DNA of 64,000 nucleotides, taken from positions 31,398,378-31,462,377 of the forward strand of contig OW387139.1 in assembly GCA_936440205.1 (NCBI GenBank). Reading direction: 5' to 3'. The position numbers were made by a program, and so were the translations under genes. This document shows positions 24,701-35,445 of the stretch, piece after piece. Position 1 is the first letter of the stretch; each line of letters starts with the position of its first letter. This DNA is from Lepidonotus clava. Its lineage: Eukaryota; Annelida; Polychaeta; Phyllodocida; Polynoidae. The notes under the pieces were generated by a model. It did no database searches and had not been told where the DNA came from. It was given only the letters and a program-made list of their open reading frames with translations.

Positions 24701-27700
24701 GTTCCCGGTTTGGGATTCAGGCCTACAGGTGTGGCAGCATTTGGGGCAGGTTAACTGCTGGTCGATACTACCAGCCGGCAAACCATTCTAGGAGGAAGTT
24801 AAGCAGGTATAGGAGTGGTAGGCCTCGTCTAAAAAGCTCACCTGTACAATCACCATACCAACACTATACTACACGGCTCTATATAGACACACCATTCAAT
24901 ACTGGCACCGATATCTTATGTCAGCCTAACCCACTAAGTAGTATATCACAGTGTGTTATCCGACGCTCTCTGAGACACTGGTGGTGGACTCTAATCTCCC
25001 AACTGCAGGGTATTTACTGTGACGTCAGGCCTTGTACCCTGACCCTCTCCCAACACAAGTCACTCCCACAGGCGTCTGCTACACAGCACGTCCAGCACCT
25101 CGCACCCTGGAGGAGGAGGAGTGCCGCGTTTAATTGACCCGGATCTGCGACCTGAAAATCAAGATCCTCCCCCAGCCCAGTCTGACAACATGTTCTAGAT
25201 CGTGCTCGCTATCTCCTCTTATTGCCGGGGAGCCTGACTTCGTCACACATGGATAACAAAAGAGACGTGGTAGGAATAATGGTCAAATATCGTGCTTATA
25301 CATGTATGGTACATGTTGGTCAAGAGAGAATAGGCGTTATGCCTAGGATCATCTCAATGTTTGTTTTCTGTTACAACACCGATTAGTGATAAGACATGAG
25401 CTGTATGAATAGTTATTTAGGATATGGACAGAACAGTCATTCTGTATTATCGTTGTGCAATCACACTCGCAATAACAGACAACATACTGGTACATAGCAC
25501 GTATATATGTATATTTATTCATTGAGTAAATCTATCTATATATCAGTCAGTATTTAATCAATTTTTCATAATTATGTTCTAGACCTACTGGAGAGATTCC
25601 AAATCATTGCATTTCCGTTTCGTCTACGCTCTAGTAGAGAAGCTTTCGGCGATCAATTATTGTTACTTTATATGCCCGGGATTTTGACAGGTGCATGAGG
25701 GGAAGCAATTTTGAAAAAAAAAGTTTCGTTAATTATCAACGGGCCGTCAGTCACGTGTGGAAAATACGTCCTTGGTCATTGGCCTATATTTCATCTACGT
25801 ATAGGACAATGGGAATACGAGCCAGTCAATACAGATATAAATTCAGACGTTGGTAATCATTTTTGTGAAAATGAAATGCAAGAATTTATTTTCGAAAAAA
25901 GAAGACGGAAGAAAGGTAAAATTCCATGTCTCCTCGATTGCGTCTAAATAACCCCGTCTCACATAAGCAAAAGGCCTACTTGTGTCACTAGGGTAGGCAA
26001 TCCACCTTGGTGCATGTGTCATAATTCTTCTTCATCAGGCGAAGATTGGAAACAATAAATGCAGTAACGAACACTGCACAGTAACCACATGATGCGTTGT
26101 GGTTTGAGAGTCAAACTCATCGTAGGGTAGGCCTTGGTGAAGGTTTCCGTCCCTAGAACCATGATACATGCCGATGTATGTATAATAAAGCCACACAGCG
26201 GATGGGGCTTAGTTAGTGTAGGTAAACCGTTTTAATGTTGTTGCCCTTCTTTCGAATATGCATGGTGCAAGAACTGACAAGGCTCGGAATAACAATACTA
26301 ATTTTATTTCACAATAAAACGTACAAGTCTTTCTTCTTCTGCTCCAAGTTTATTGTTCTGTAGGTTAACATTTTTAATATCACCAAGTAAACAATCTTCT
26401 TTTACAGAGTTTTCATGTGACCATTTTCGGATCACCATGTGCTCATTACAAACAAGTGACAATTGGATTGATCTAGAATTAATTAATTCTAAAAGATAAA
26501 AATGGCTCATTATTGATTTAAGAGATAATGATTATTTATGGCATAAATATTGATTCTGGATGTTTTTGAATTGTGAATTGATCACCAATATGTCCAGGCC
26601 TATTCTGGCCATTGTGATGTCACCTGCACAACGTCTATAAAAGAATTGAGTTGACAGGATGTCCCTATTTTAGACAAATAGGATACAGGATGTGACCTTG
26701 GCAAAAACACCCCTTTTCGTAAATTAAGTACAGCATTCGAACTTACATGATGTGATATCGTGGACAAATGGTAGACCCAACAATCTTGGCTTTCTTTCTA
26801 AATTCAAGTGATGAAGCAACTCGGACAAAAATTAATCAAAAGTACAGCAACAGTTTTTAGGTAAATACCCACAAAGCATGGAAAAATGACGAAAAAAAGA
26901 ACTTTTATAGTACAGTCCAACTAAGATGAGGTGATCATAATTTATTTCGTTTGATTGAACGTTAAGTTGTTCCAGAAAACCTTTGCGGTACTTTTAATTA
27001 CGAGTACCGGTATAAATTACTAATTTGTTTACTTTATTTCTCTCAGACTTACACGTCGGTTCCTCTGCAGTCGTTCGAACCAGGCGCCCACGTCATAACC
27101 CCATTGAACGATAATATAGACTCACAGGTAAACATTGTATATTTCGTAGGTCTTGACTTGAAATGCAGTCCCATTGGTTTTGCGAGTTTTAGATATATTT
27201 TTCTGTCCTACACAATTTAAGTGAAGCGTTCATGCTCGATCAATTTTGAAACATTACTTGGCAGTAGAAGGGGACGTTGTGAGTCAACTCAAATTGGGCT
27301 AATTAATCAAAGCTGTTGAAGAAAAAAAGGTTTGCAATTTCAGCCTTACCAATTACTATCTTGGTGTGAGATCAATTTCATATCACCTCTTATATCGAGG
27401 ACATAACATTAGACATTTTAATAGAAACATAAAATATTTCTTGACCCCTCCCTTTTTTCGAAATCATGGACCCTACCTCTGTAGGCTTACTAGCTGGACC
27501 AATATCTTTGCAACTAATTTGAAATTTCTAATCAGGGAAATTTTGATTAGGGTCTCAAGATCAGCAATTTTGTCCTTTACCAAAATCAATAATGTTATTG
27601 CGAAATAGTCTCAATGGGAGATTAGCATCTCATGAATAGAAATTCTGTCTACCATGAATGAATTCTACACCATGTAATCAAAATTTCCCTGCTTAGTCAA

Positions 27701-30700
27701 ATTAGTTACCAAGATATGGGCCCTGGAGCTTGCCTCTATAACTCTTAAATCGTTCCTCCAGGCGGGGCAGAACAGGTCGGCCAGATCTGCAGGCTTCAGC
27801 ATGTCGGACAGTGCGAAGGGGTGCGTGTGCCTCATCCTCAGCGGCGCCGCCCTGGTGCTCCTCCTTGTCGTCGTCCTAGTGCCGATGAGCTTCAGCACGC
27901 TCGAATACTATGAGGTGAGTGGCTGGGCATGTTTTGGTTAACAGACTGAATTTCAAGAATGAATTACGCATGCAAAGTAAATGCGAAAAAAACTAAATGG
28001 AATGAAATGCCTTTCTTTAGTATTTTACTCATTGATCGTTGAACGTTTAGGAAACTTGATATTATTGCCACTAAGAGGTAGTGACATGTCTGTTATGAGG
28101 CCAAGAACTGAAATGGCCAAAATGATCTCCTTTCTATAGGGGAGCACATTTGTGGCTAAAATTACCAGGAAAAATAACAGCCATTGAATCAACAATTGAA
28201 TTAAAAATTGCCTTAAAAAGGTACTTTTATTGAGAATCCTAGATAAACTCTGTGTTCAAACATATAGTCGAAGTCCATGTGTTAGCTGTTAGCTATAACA
28301 TATGAATATATGAAAAATAGCCATAAGACCGATGCTCTATGGTTTATGTCTCACTGCCTACATCAGCTGAAAAGTCTTACTGGAATTGAATAGTATAGAA
28401 TTTATCCCTGTGGGTTATTTCCTTATCTTTCATCTAACTCATTGTATCATAACACCATCATCGGTTTCATCCTTGATTTAATTATAAATGGTAATGAGAA
28501 ATGCAAGAATATTGTTCTACTCCTATCGATGTAATGTCTGGAAGAACAGATGTATCTGAAGATATTCAATAAAAATACTTTTTAAAAAAATGTCTGCATA
28601 AAAGTTTTTTTTCTTTTCTATGATCACGTAGATGGGATTCAAGCGGCGTCGAACGACGGGCAGTGTGGATTTAACTAAAACTTACGAACAAGGGATACAC
28701 TTCATAGGTCCCGACTATGAGTTCAAAAAGTTTAAAGCAGGCGCCCATTTTGAAGACTTCAATAGATTATCGGTGTTCAATGCCGATAGGCTGGAGGTAC
28801 GTAGACTTAGTTGTCATTTATATTAAAGTGAGCCCCGGGGGCCGATACATCCAGATTTCGGCATTGGGATTGCTCTTGGTTACCATGGGATGCATGGACA
28901 ATTACAACCTAGCACGTTAATCTTCTGAAAGGATACGTGCGCTGTAACAAAAATAGACACGAGCACTTAGAGCTAATCAATAAAAGTAGATTTATTCAGT
29001 ATAATCAAAAGCATTATATGCCTGAAATCGCATAAGTGTCAGCATACGTATATTTGCAGTGTTGATGATGCCCTTTCCATTTTCGATATGAGATATAATT
29101 ATCGTATTTTTTCTCCCCTTAGGTGCAAATAACTGCACACTTGCAGTACTTCCTCCGTCCCCATCAGCTCAGCTATCTGCACAAAAACTTCGACATCCAC
29201 TACGCACCAGTGCTGAGGAAAAACGCGATGGACGCACTGAAAGTAGGTCACTTAATAACGATGTCAACATTTTCAAATTAATGAAGATTCAGGTGGAGTC
29301 AAGGCGAGTAATTAAAATCTATTTTTAGTTCTTTGGAGACTCTCAATAATGAGCCATGGACCTTTCCGCTGGAGTTTTTTTGCTTGTGATGTGGCTTTGT
29401 GTCTTTGTGGTATGGTGGGTTGAAAGGTCTGTGCAGCTCTGTTGTGACATCCAGGTTCCACAAAATAGATACCTTCTGCAAAACGTGTAATTTACGAGAA
29501 TGAACCTTTTTAAAAGCCCATCCCAGTATACATCAACATCACATTTTACCATGAAATTACAAAGCAATTTCTTTCTGATCTAATCCCCAAAGATAGAAGT
29601 GTAAAACAAAATGAACCATGGAGGTTTAGTTGACAAATTGCTCCTACAATATTTAAAATACAGCTTTATATATTAGCCTTTTTCCCATAGGAACCAATGT
29701 TAAAGCCTGTCAGCCCAACATATAATGTCCAACCCTATATTTTCCCCAAAATGCAGCATTTCGACTGGCTGGCAAACCTGCAAATCTGTCAAATGGTAAA
29801 ATTCAAGAAAACATAACATTTGATCAGTACTTGGGGATATAGAATAACATAATTCTTAGTTATTCCAGCAATCCCAACTCTAGGTGACAAGGATGGCTTA
29901 TTATGTCTATTTTGTCCCACCCTTGTCCAACTGTGTGATAGTGTGGGATGGTCTTATTCGACAGCATCTTGATAATATACAACGTGGAATTGTTCGTAAA
30001 TTCTACAATGTGCATGTGGGTTAACCACCATTAGAAATACTGTCACTGGGATAGTTATAATTCATCTATGTTTTTACTCTCTATCAGGGGGCTGCTACGG
30101 TATTCACCAACCGTGAAATGATTCTTCAGCGGAACAAAATTGAAAGTACCCTGTTCAAGACCGTCAAGGAACGGCTAGGAGGGCGGTGCTGTGAGAAAGA
30201 CTGCTGGAAAAATACCAACACTCGTAAGTGTCAAGAAACCTTCATTGCATAACTTTAAGAGATATACTTCATCATGCAACTATCATGAAATTGTTTAAAG
30301 ATTAGTGATTCAAAAGGGGCATCTTCTTATTCAGATATGTCAGAGTATATCTTACAGAGTAAGGGAACCATCAAACAGGAAAACGTTTGAAATATTATTT
30401 AGAAACTGAAAATGATTAATTCTATGTATTGAATTCTGTTGAAAGTTTTGTTTGAAGAAGAAATTTGAGATACATAGATAATTTTTCAAACGTTATAATC
30501 TATCAGATTTTGATCTAGATTTTCTTACTTGTCAGAATATGACTTAACCTTCCGAACAAGTCTACCTCTTTGTAAATTAACCACAGTGAACACCTCCATT
30601 GTTTAACCTACTTAAAACCAAGTTGGTCTTACACTAATTGGTCTTCCGCTTCAAAAATTCAACCATTTTATAAGAATATGCCGATTTTTAGATGCAATGC

Positions 30701-33108
30701 AAGTATCACCTGTTTCAGTTTTCCTGTCGCTTTCTGTAGATACCTTCGGCTGATAAGAAAAAGCACGTTCTACATAACCATTGGTTCTGATCAATAATTG
30801 GTTAAATTTCTGTCTATTGATGCTTCTTTTCATAGAACAGTTGAATGGTACAATGTATTGCACTCTTTTCCATTTAAATATGTCAGTTATACGTAACCAT
30901 CATTGATGTTCCAGTTGTTGCTTAGTGATATTTGGTTTTATTGACAATGTAGTATTTGGTTTTATTGACGATGTAGTTACTGAATATTGTTATTTTTTTG
31001 AAATTGTTAACTCCAGAGACCAGTGCAGGTACAGTACATTTATGTGATGTACGATTATAGATAATACTATCATATTGCACTATACGAGGCTGGGTCTTAA
31101 CGCTTTTTTTTAGCTCTAATCCCAAGACCTGCATATCGACCTTAGATCTTAATACAACTTAGATATTGTCTATTAAATTCCATATATATGCAGATACACG
31201 TATACACATGAACACTGCACGATTCCATTACATATAGTCTTGCACAAAAATAAATATTCTTCTGTATCCATGTTTTAAATAACGCTACGTTGACAAAGAA
31301 TCGATTAGCTTAAATAGGTACATTGGGAGCTTTTAACAAACGCAGCATTTCCCCCCAGCTATCTTCCTTTTTGTTTACACATTTCTATTTATGTGTGATG
31401 TTTAGAAGGACATTGTATTTGATTGTGTCTTTGTATTATGTCCTCGTTTTACAATATTGAAGCTTCGATTTAACCGACAAGATTAACTACAGCATTACTA
31501 TTGTATAGGCCTATGCATGATGTAATCAAAATGCGTGCATTCCTATTTTTCTTGAATCAAAAAGGTCTTTGCTTGAGTCTGGCAGCGTTTGATTCAATAT
31601 GTATATACATGTACTTTTATGCAGTTTAAATTGTACGGTTAAGGGTTTGTATGCATGGCGGTTTGGGATACCTACTGACTATCGGTTAATGGACGTAGTT
31701 GCCATTTGTTAAGTGGTTATGTGAATACAATTATCAAGAAATCGAGACGTGTCTGGTAGCTCTTTGACCCTTCAGTTAAGATGCTAAGATGATCCTACCA
31801 ATTTGCTTGCTCTAGATCTTCAATTATTGATTGATACACGTGTTTCCAGATTCACGAAGGAATTGCATATATTGTCCTATACATCTACATTCCCTTTTCA
31901 TAGTGCAATACGTATTAGAATAATTTATGTTCGAAATTAAACATAATAATATGTTACGTCATAATTGTATAATTGTGTGACTGTGTGTAGGTGTACACAG
32001 TATAAATGAAACTATTTATATAGGCTGCCCCACGTAATTCTTCACCGAGGACAACCGCATGCCTATCTCTGTTAGAATATGTAAACTAACCCCCCGCCGT
32101 GCTTCCTTGACTGTAGGTAAATGTGTGCCGGGCTGCAAGCCGTACGACACGTGCACGGAGGCCGACTTCGGGCTGTTCGCCGAGGTGCGCTACTTCCAGC
32201 TGGGCGAGCTGGTCGCACCCTCCGGCCTCAACGAGCGCTACCTGCGGGCACTCACCCTGCAGGAGGAGAATGAACGCGAGCAGCTCCGGCAGCAGGGTAC
32301 CGTCATCCGCAAGGACACCGACCAACTGGTAGGCATATACACCATACTGGCTATACTAGAGAAAGAGTCTAAATATTAAATCTCCTCAGGGAATACACAA
32401 TTTATTTAATTTTTCGGGGGGTTGTCATCATTGTCCTGTTCACTTTTTCAAGGCATCATAATATATAATTAGCGAAATGAATTAATATGGTTCAGGGCAA
32501 AGGCCATATTCCACTTTGCGCCATTTGACTTGCGTTGGGCATTTGACTTCGGTAGGCCCCTATTGTCAGAAATGCAAGCAATGTCAAAACACGCATATGA
32601 TATGGAATTTAATTGCGTTGCAACATGCTTTGGGGCAACCCACGTAACAACGCAAGCACGTTTCTACGCTTTTTTTTTCAATGGAGTATTTGTGTTTCGG
32701 ATACCAACATGTTAGTATCTGAAATGCAAACCGCTTGCAAGATACAAATGCCACCCAACGCAAGGTGGAATATAACCTTAAGCTAAAACTATTACCAAAG
32801 AAATCTCAAATTTCATTCGAAAAATTACTTCTCTCCAGGTGGCACAGAAGGAGAATACCGCCCTAGAAATATCCATGAACGCAACCGCTCAATCTAGTCT
32901 GTTCTCGGCGCGAGCGAAGGCCGAGGCCAAGTCGTTGGTGGAGAAGGCGAGGAGTGAAGGGCTGAAGCACCTGTACAGTGAGCTGGGCATCAGCTCCACC
33001 GAGCAGAAGACCTCCTTCGACTACCTGAGGACCATGAGGAAACAGACCAAGGTGCAGCTCGCCGTCGACTATAACCAACTCGTCTCCATGGGCAGGAACG
33101 AGCTCTGA
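12797..33108 (+). CDS. SPFH/prohibitin-like membrane protein with PPPY tail, paralogue 2
   Basis: Eight exons are 12797-12847, 27047-27127, 27762-27914, 28632-28796, 29123-29242, 30088-30223, 32117-32328 and 32839-33108. All phases fit, giving 395 residues. Exons 4, 5, 7 and 8 have exactly the lengths of their paralogue-1 counterparts (165, 120, 212 and 270 bases); exon 6 is 12 bases longer. The N-terminal tail (MSFSPVIVDPPPYKDSE) carries a PPxY motif, a known ligand of WW domains such as those of Nedd4-family ligases. One transmembrane segment lies near residues 64-83, then the SPFH-like region, the six-cysteine cluster (CCEKDC, CVPGC, TC) and the conserved sequon MNATAQ. Joining the first two exons to the rest is inference from phase and splice sites across a 14.2-kb intron. 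Translation from the Met in exon 3 (338 residues) would mimic paralogue 1. Confidence 0.68.
14509..14784. mobile_element. TTAA-flanked miniature element, family member 1
   Basis: It is bounded by TTAA on both sides. The inverted ends are close to attacactaYgcgtcgggt. The interior repeats cgcgttgggt and its complement, and a central motif surrounds aacatgtt at 14706-14713. A second, internal copy of the end sequence (ggccatattacactttgcg) lies near 14582. The TTAA target fits piggyBac or Kolobok-type transposases. It lies in the first intron of SPFH-like paralogue 2. Confidence 0.68.
14781..15138. mobile_element. Second TTAA-flanked miniature element, abutting the first
   Basis: Perfect 18-base inverted ends (agggagccaaaaccaata) are flanked by TTAA. 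The similarity continues past the perfect part (aaattttc...aaactca on both arms). Its left TTAA at 14781-14784 is also the right TTAA of the neighbouring element. It is non-coding. Confidence 0.75.
15510..15766. mobile_element. CACTG-ended miniature element
   Basis: The ends are inverted copies of cactgcNNgaaa, with a possible 3-bp target duplication (tca). A further inverted pair, tgtaaatggagccat, lies inside. The interior is full of aaaggt/acctt words. CACTG ends plus a 3-bp duplication suit the CMC/EnSpm group; the assignment is tentative. Confidence 0.55.
15770..17827. other. Intron DNA, no gene seen
   Basis: This is part of the 14.2-kb intron of paralogue 2. Apart from a 14-base palindrome (ttgcggatccgcaa, 16267-16280) and a C-run near 17590, nothing is recognised. 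Confidence 0.4.
17828..18502. mobile_element. Tc1/mariner-type miniature element split by another insertion
   Basis: The ends read TAccgtaaaac...gttttacggTA with TA borders. Subterminal repeats of ctaatttaagccg lie on both arms, typical of mariner-like miniatures. The middle is occupied by a separate element at 17929-18381, so the true length is about 220 bases. Confidence 0.65.
17929..18381. mobile_element. Miniature element with aataagcccatccca ends, copy 1
   Basis: The 15-base inverted ends aataagcccatccca enclose 453 bases. It is inserted inside the mariner-type element at 17828-18502. A second copy lies in inverse orientation at 29512-29958. There is no ORF. Confidence 0.7.
19612..20619 (-). 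CDS. Tyrosine recombinase of the Ngaro-like element
   Basis: This is the third ORF of the element. It resembles the phage-integrase-fold recombinases that DIRS-order elements use for integration instead of a DDE integrase. It overlaps the end of the preceding ORF. It is treated here as part of an old mobile element that looks whole. Confidence 0.75.
   Translation of the reverse strand: MVLWISMIFLCVVADSLVQLDQEVALAVSQAWSENTLTTRNSQWKKFISFCSRNGLSPLPASDQTVARFLVWMSHTAKYVTINNYLSSICVLHRFYGHESGFRASFLIKLVMQGLKRQLGAHLEQKRPFTVSQLLHIHHVTDLQDALQRALWASVVFSFRTLLRKSNVVPDAAFKLHHLVLRKDITFHDWGMLVSVRSSKTVQYAEHVLEIPVHFVENKPLCAVTLLLEHFQEFPGPMDGPLFLRHSAGEFSPVLYGDLLLYVKQSASRIGLDPTKYGSHSLRRSGAAFLHEIGIPLQDIMTLGDWSSMAVLSYLVTQPERKHYIQESISRVWRC
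20498..22705 (-). CDS. Reverse transcriptase-RNase H of the Ngaro-like element
   Basis: This is the second and longest ORF. A reverse-transcriptase domain lies in the middle and an RNase H domain follows. The N-terminal part, upstream of the polymerase, contains short spaced repeats of a HPAASV peptide. The true start may lie further upstream. It is part of the same retroelement. Confidence 0.8.
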   Translation of the reverse strand: MSTRLCTELLTALEFDNVSTSTDDLGFHPAASVGDDLNVTQVYEYSNGSDELLHPAASVEDNLYTTQVCECSVDSVEVIHPAASVENTAVIGTDVNSLGDDSCSTYRILSSSNSPTPDGVRTFGLDYTSRRVGVLSRGQDEFRDLHVRGSTTQVPAHLGVESVIEMCPMEIRLSDPVYLGGVVSQMKPEPWLYYLQYETDLALKDYLSNGVRHGFAIVDVGVDIDPYFCDNYRSALHGDAFDYIDSLISKEISEGKYVIADDVPHCVHALGAVPKPNGSYRPITDCKRPLSQSINNYMDTTFETFNYVSIDEVSSLLSPNCFMATIDIASAYRSISIRPDQWIYQGISWPVDGQTTYLYDARICFGLRCAPFLFTQISNFVVRCMSRLGYHNVVNYIDDFMVVGETRDECARAQATLFTLLGSLGFEVAWKKCAAPSTSVRYLGIIFDSVEMSMSLPQDKLDKLWSELDFFSEKNKATKRQLQRLCGILSHCSKVIRGGRIFSRQVVDLLKALPEGNPRIRLTEEFRLDLNWWRQFAQIFNGKERLIVPNFGDGPVVWSDACMMGYGFVCGEDWQAGSFDLDLSPADVSHVCDDHGHWQNVIVPEHSHINYLELVAVYLAVCRYADLWSDCHVLCYTDNTQVLSAINKGVSVNRDSMAIIRQTFWICATKNIYLRACHVKGEVNLLADWLSRIPLRGSMDIHDLPLCCCRFVGSAGSGSCLSCESGVVREHAYNS
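22802..23851 (-). CDS. Gag-like first ORF of the Ngaro-like element
   Basis: This is the first ORF after the leading repeat. The C-terminal part is rich in Gly/Arg and then Cys/His, as in nucleic-acid-binding Gag-like proteins of DIRS-order elements. It is assigned mainly by position and composition. Confidence 0.6.
   Translation of the reverse strand: MLKNCSGCGSRHTWPFGSQCKSLLATEMAAKEKPYKDREDPAYLTYLEDQIAAACERSASDSQVVGQLAARLDRLELSGPFQDGGKSYYRSTNPWGEPPSTGVKPRGSTTDPSQLHGSPSHASPAALRVPADVVSGPLTSALQQLSQAIDPSPNTHKGILFRPEYYIQHVDQGTQVKSMDHTKLTLRELMSGMGRVMQHVEQVRGDLTGYIAHFNFVAKQAQQHGFQDQAFVAYDRFVVDKYIKSKDVFPRFSEGDVLGVASHFHAGNLQLSKRGGSSFRGGRYGRYKRQGDNQDRDKKDGYVPDGFPEDLCYNWNYRTCSGKCSKKHECRVCGADHKASGCQSKGKKQ
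24060..27046. other. Rest of the 14.2-kb intron, no gene seen
   Basis: The ORF at 25711-25947 (78 codons) has no family resemblance and no splice context. No element ends are recognised. The intron closes at an acceptor (tatttctctcag) at 27046. Confidence 0.4.
27496..27723. mobile_element. Miniature element, 'gcccatatctt' family, copy 1
   Basis: The inverted ends are ggaccaatatctttgcaactaa on the left and the complement of ttagttaccaagatatgggcc on the right. Both arms share catcaaaattt-type subterminal stretches. It matches the element at 46403-46621 along its length. It ends about 38 bases before the splice acceptor of the exon at 27762. Confidence 0.6.
29512..29958. mobile_element. Miniature element with aataagcccatccca-type ends, copy 2
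   Basis: It is a 447-base inverse-orientation copy of the element at 17929-18381, recognisable throughout despite scattered differences. It lies in the intron between the exons at 29123 and 30088 of SPFH-like paralogue 2. Confidence 0.68.
30928..30983. repeat. Two-copy tandem repeat
   Basis: The segment tatttggttttattgac followed by Ratgtag occurs twice in a row, about 28 bases per unit, in an intron of paralogue 2. Confidence 0.6.
32497..32781. mobile_element. TTAA-type miniature element, family member 2
   Basis: The ends are aaggccatattccactttgcg and the complement of tgcaaggtggaatataacctt-like sequence; the right side has TTAA and the left is degenerate. The words gcgttgggc and gcaagc recur. 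The central motif surrounds aacatgtt at 32706-32713. It lies in the last intron of SPFH-like paralogue 2. Confidence 0.62.
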
Positions 33109-33185
33109 GTTGCTCACTTTGAGAGAGGAGCTATTAGTTCTGAATATATGGAGCTGCTCATGAGGGGAATGCGACGTCTTACTTC

Positions 33186-33628
33186 GAGTAGGAAACTGCT
33201 CACTCTGAGTAGGAAACTGCTCACTCTGAGTAGGAAGCTGCTCACTCTGAGTAGGGAGCTGCCCACTCTGAGTAGGAAACTGTCCAGTCGGAGTAGTGAG
33301 CTGCCCACTCGGAGTGGGAAACATCCCCCTCTGATTAGGAAACTGCCCACTCGGAGTAGGCAGCTGCCCCCTTTGAGTAGGAAACTGCCTACTCTGAATA
33401 GGAAACTGTCCATTCTGAATAGGGAGCTGCCCACTCTGATTAGGAAACTGTCCACTCTGAGTAGAGAGCTGCCCACTCTGAGTAGGGAACTGCCCACTCC
33501 GAGTAGGAAACTGCCCACTCCGAGTAGGAAGCTACCCATTCTGAGTAGGCGGCTGCCTACTCCGAGTAGGCGGCTGCCTACTCCGAGTAGGATGGAATTG
33601 CTCAGTCGGAGTCGGGATCTGCTCACCT
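33186..33628 (+). repeat. 21-bp minisatellite after the stop codon
   Basis: About 21 tandem units of gagtaggaaactgctcactct (21 bases) run with small variations, starting 77 bases after the stop of paralogue 2 and so probably within its 3' UTR. Because the unit is a multiple of three, long ORFs run through it on both strands (33148-33633 plus, 33114-33626 minus). These look like repeat artefacts rather than genes. Confidence 0.85.
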
Positions 33629-34396
33629 TCTGATATACATGGCCTCACGCCATCCTATTGTAGCAGCTAAACGTTACAGCTGGCTTTATAGAGTTTGGGG
33701 CCAAGGATGACATCTCTTGGGTCAGAAAGTAGGCTACATAGTGAAGTGAAATATCGCAGAAAACTCAATTGAAATTAGTGAACCAATTTTGTAATTTAAT
33801 TGAAAGTTTACGAACAAAAGAAATATCAGAGAATGAACATAGTTCGACAGATGCTTTTGGTCGAGTCAATATCCTTTACGGAATGTTGCCAATATACTAT
33901 CTCAAGGTTACGTCTGTTGACTTCCCAATGCAAGGAATCAGAACGGTTCTAGAACGAGAAACTTCGTGTGTTACCTCATGAAGAAAACAACCATCTCAGG
34001 TGTAATTGTAAGTAACGTAAGGTGACGTCTCTCTGTGATTGGCTACTCGCCTCAACTCGATTGTCTCCCTCAAGCGTAAAACCTAGTCGTTTGTAAACAT
34101 GTTGCACACATAATGCGTATATACGTATTATTTATACGACATGTACATGCATGATGTAAGTAGATAAGTGCATGATGTTTATATAAACAAAACTGGGATC
34201 CCATCCTCGCAATCTTTCCTATCCCCCAGAGTTTTCAAGGACTAGCACGAGTGTTGTACGTATTGGCTATTTCATAGAAAAAATTATAATCATAATCGAA
34301 ATCTGCAAATCTGATGGATTTTACACTATTGGATTCACTCATGATAATTATATACATGGACAAATTGCGGGTATGCTGCGTGACTCGTGTGTGTAT

Positions 34397-34402
34397 AATA
34401 AA
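34397..34402 (+). terminator. Possible poly(A) signal of SPFH-like paralogue 2
   Basis: An AATAAA lies about 1.3 kb after the stop codon, beyond the minisatellite. Another lies near 35224. The choice between them is uncertain. Confidence 0.25.
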
Positions 34403-35421
34403 CCAACTTACATGCAGTTATTTTTTACGGACGTTACCCCATATGATGTACGGATAGACTTACGGTAACGAAAGAGCTTTTTTGTCCTGACGACCGCCTG
34501 TTCAAAATTCAGACAATAGACAGAGCGGACTAGGAATGCAGAGGGAGTATTTGTATTGTTTGTATAACTGAAGGCTTATCGAAAGCCACTTACTGTCTCG
34601 TACTGTATGAACAAAGGTTTCTAACTAGATAGTCAGACAAGTCCATTATACCTTTCACCATCGACAGGAATGCTAACAGTACATATCTGATGTTCTCGAA
34701 GAATAATTGTAATCTCAACATCAAGGTAAATGTCAAATTCTCCACGCCTCTGACATCTGGTGTGTGTCTATGAATAGGAGTTGCAGAAGAATCTCTAAAT
34801 AATATTCAAATTTGGTAATTGGCAAATGTTGCATAATAATATTGGGTTGGCTTTATTTGTACATTTTCTAGAAAGGCAAAGGACTCAGTGTGACTGTGAA
34901 TTTGATATTAAAACACGTATGCATCGTACATTCTATAGTATCTAGAAATGTACTTCGACATTTACTAGACATGTAGTGCCTTCCACAATATTTTTCCTTT
35001 GTTACTTTCATATGAAATGTCCAGTTTTCTACTTTTCCATAACAGGACTACGTAGGACCGCAAATAATTCAATCGTTCCATTATTTGCAGCAAGTATAAA
35101 AAGGTTGCAATGGATGTTTGAAAAAGGTAATTTTATTTTTACATCATACTAATATGCGTTTGTGTATTGAAATGCTTAACCTTCTTTTAAGGCGATGCAT
35201 CCAACCTCGTATAGTTTGTGTCCAATAAAAATCAGAAAAAATATTATGAATGCATTTCGTTTTTTTGTTAAGTTCAATTTCTGTACCCGTTTCCTCATTT
35301 TGGTCTGAGACATTTCACATTACTGCAACTAGAGAAACAAATTCGGGAGGGGTATTATATGCTATGAGTAGAATGGCTTTGATTTTAGGTGAGAGGTCGT
35401 AAATTTGAGTATCTTGTTGTA

Positions 35422-35445
35422 TGGGTACGTCTAAAGACGTACCCA
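35422..35445. repeat. Hairpin, 11-bp stems
   Basis: tgggtacgtct and its exact complement are separated by two bases. Confidence 0.6.

Noticed and set aside
25711-25947. 78-codon plus-strand ORF
   Set aside because: No family resemblance, splice context or conserved neighbour; inside a large intron.
33114-33633. Long ORFs of 150-170 codons on both strands
   Set aside because: They run through the 21-bp minisatellite, whose unit length keeps frames open; the peptides are simple 7-residue repeats.
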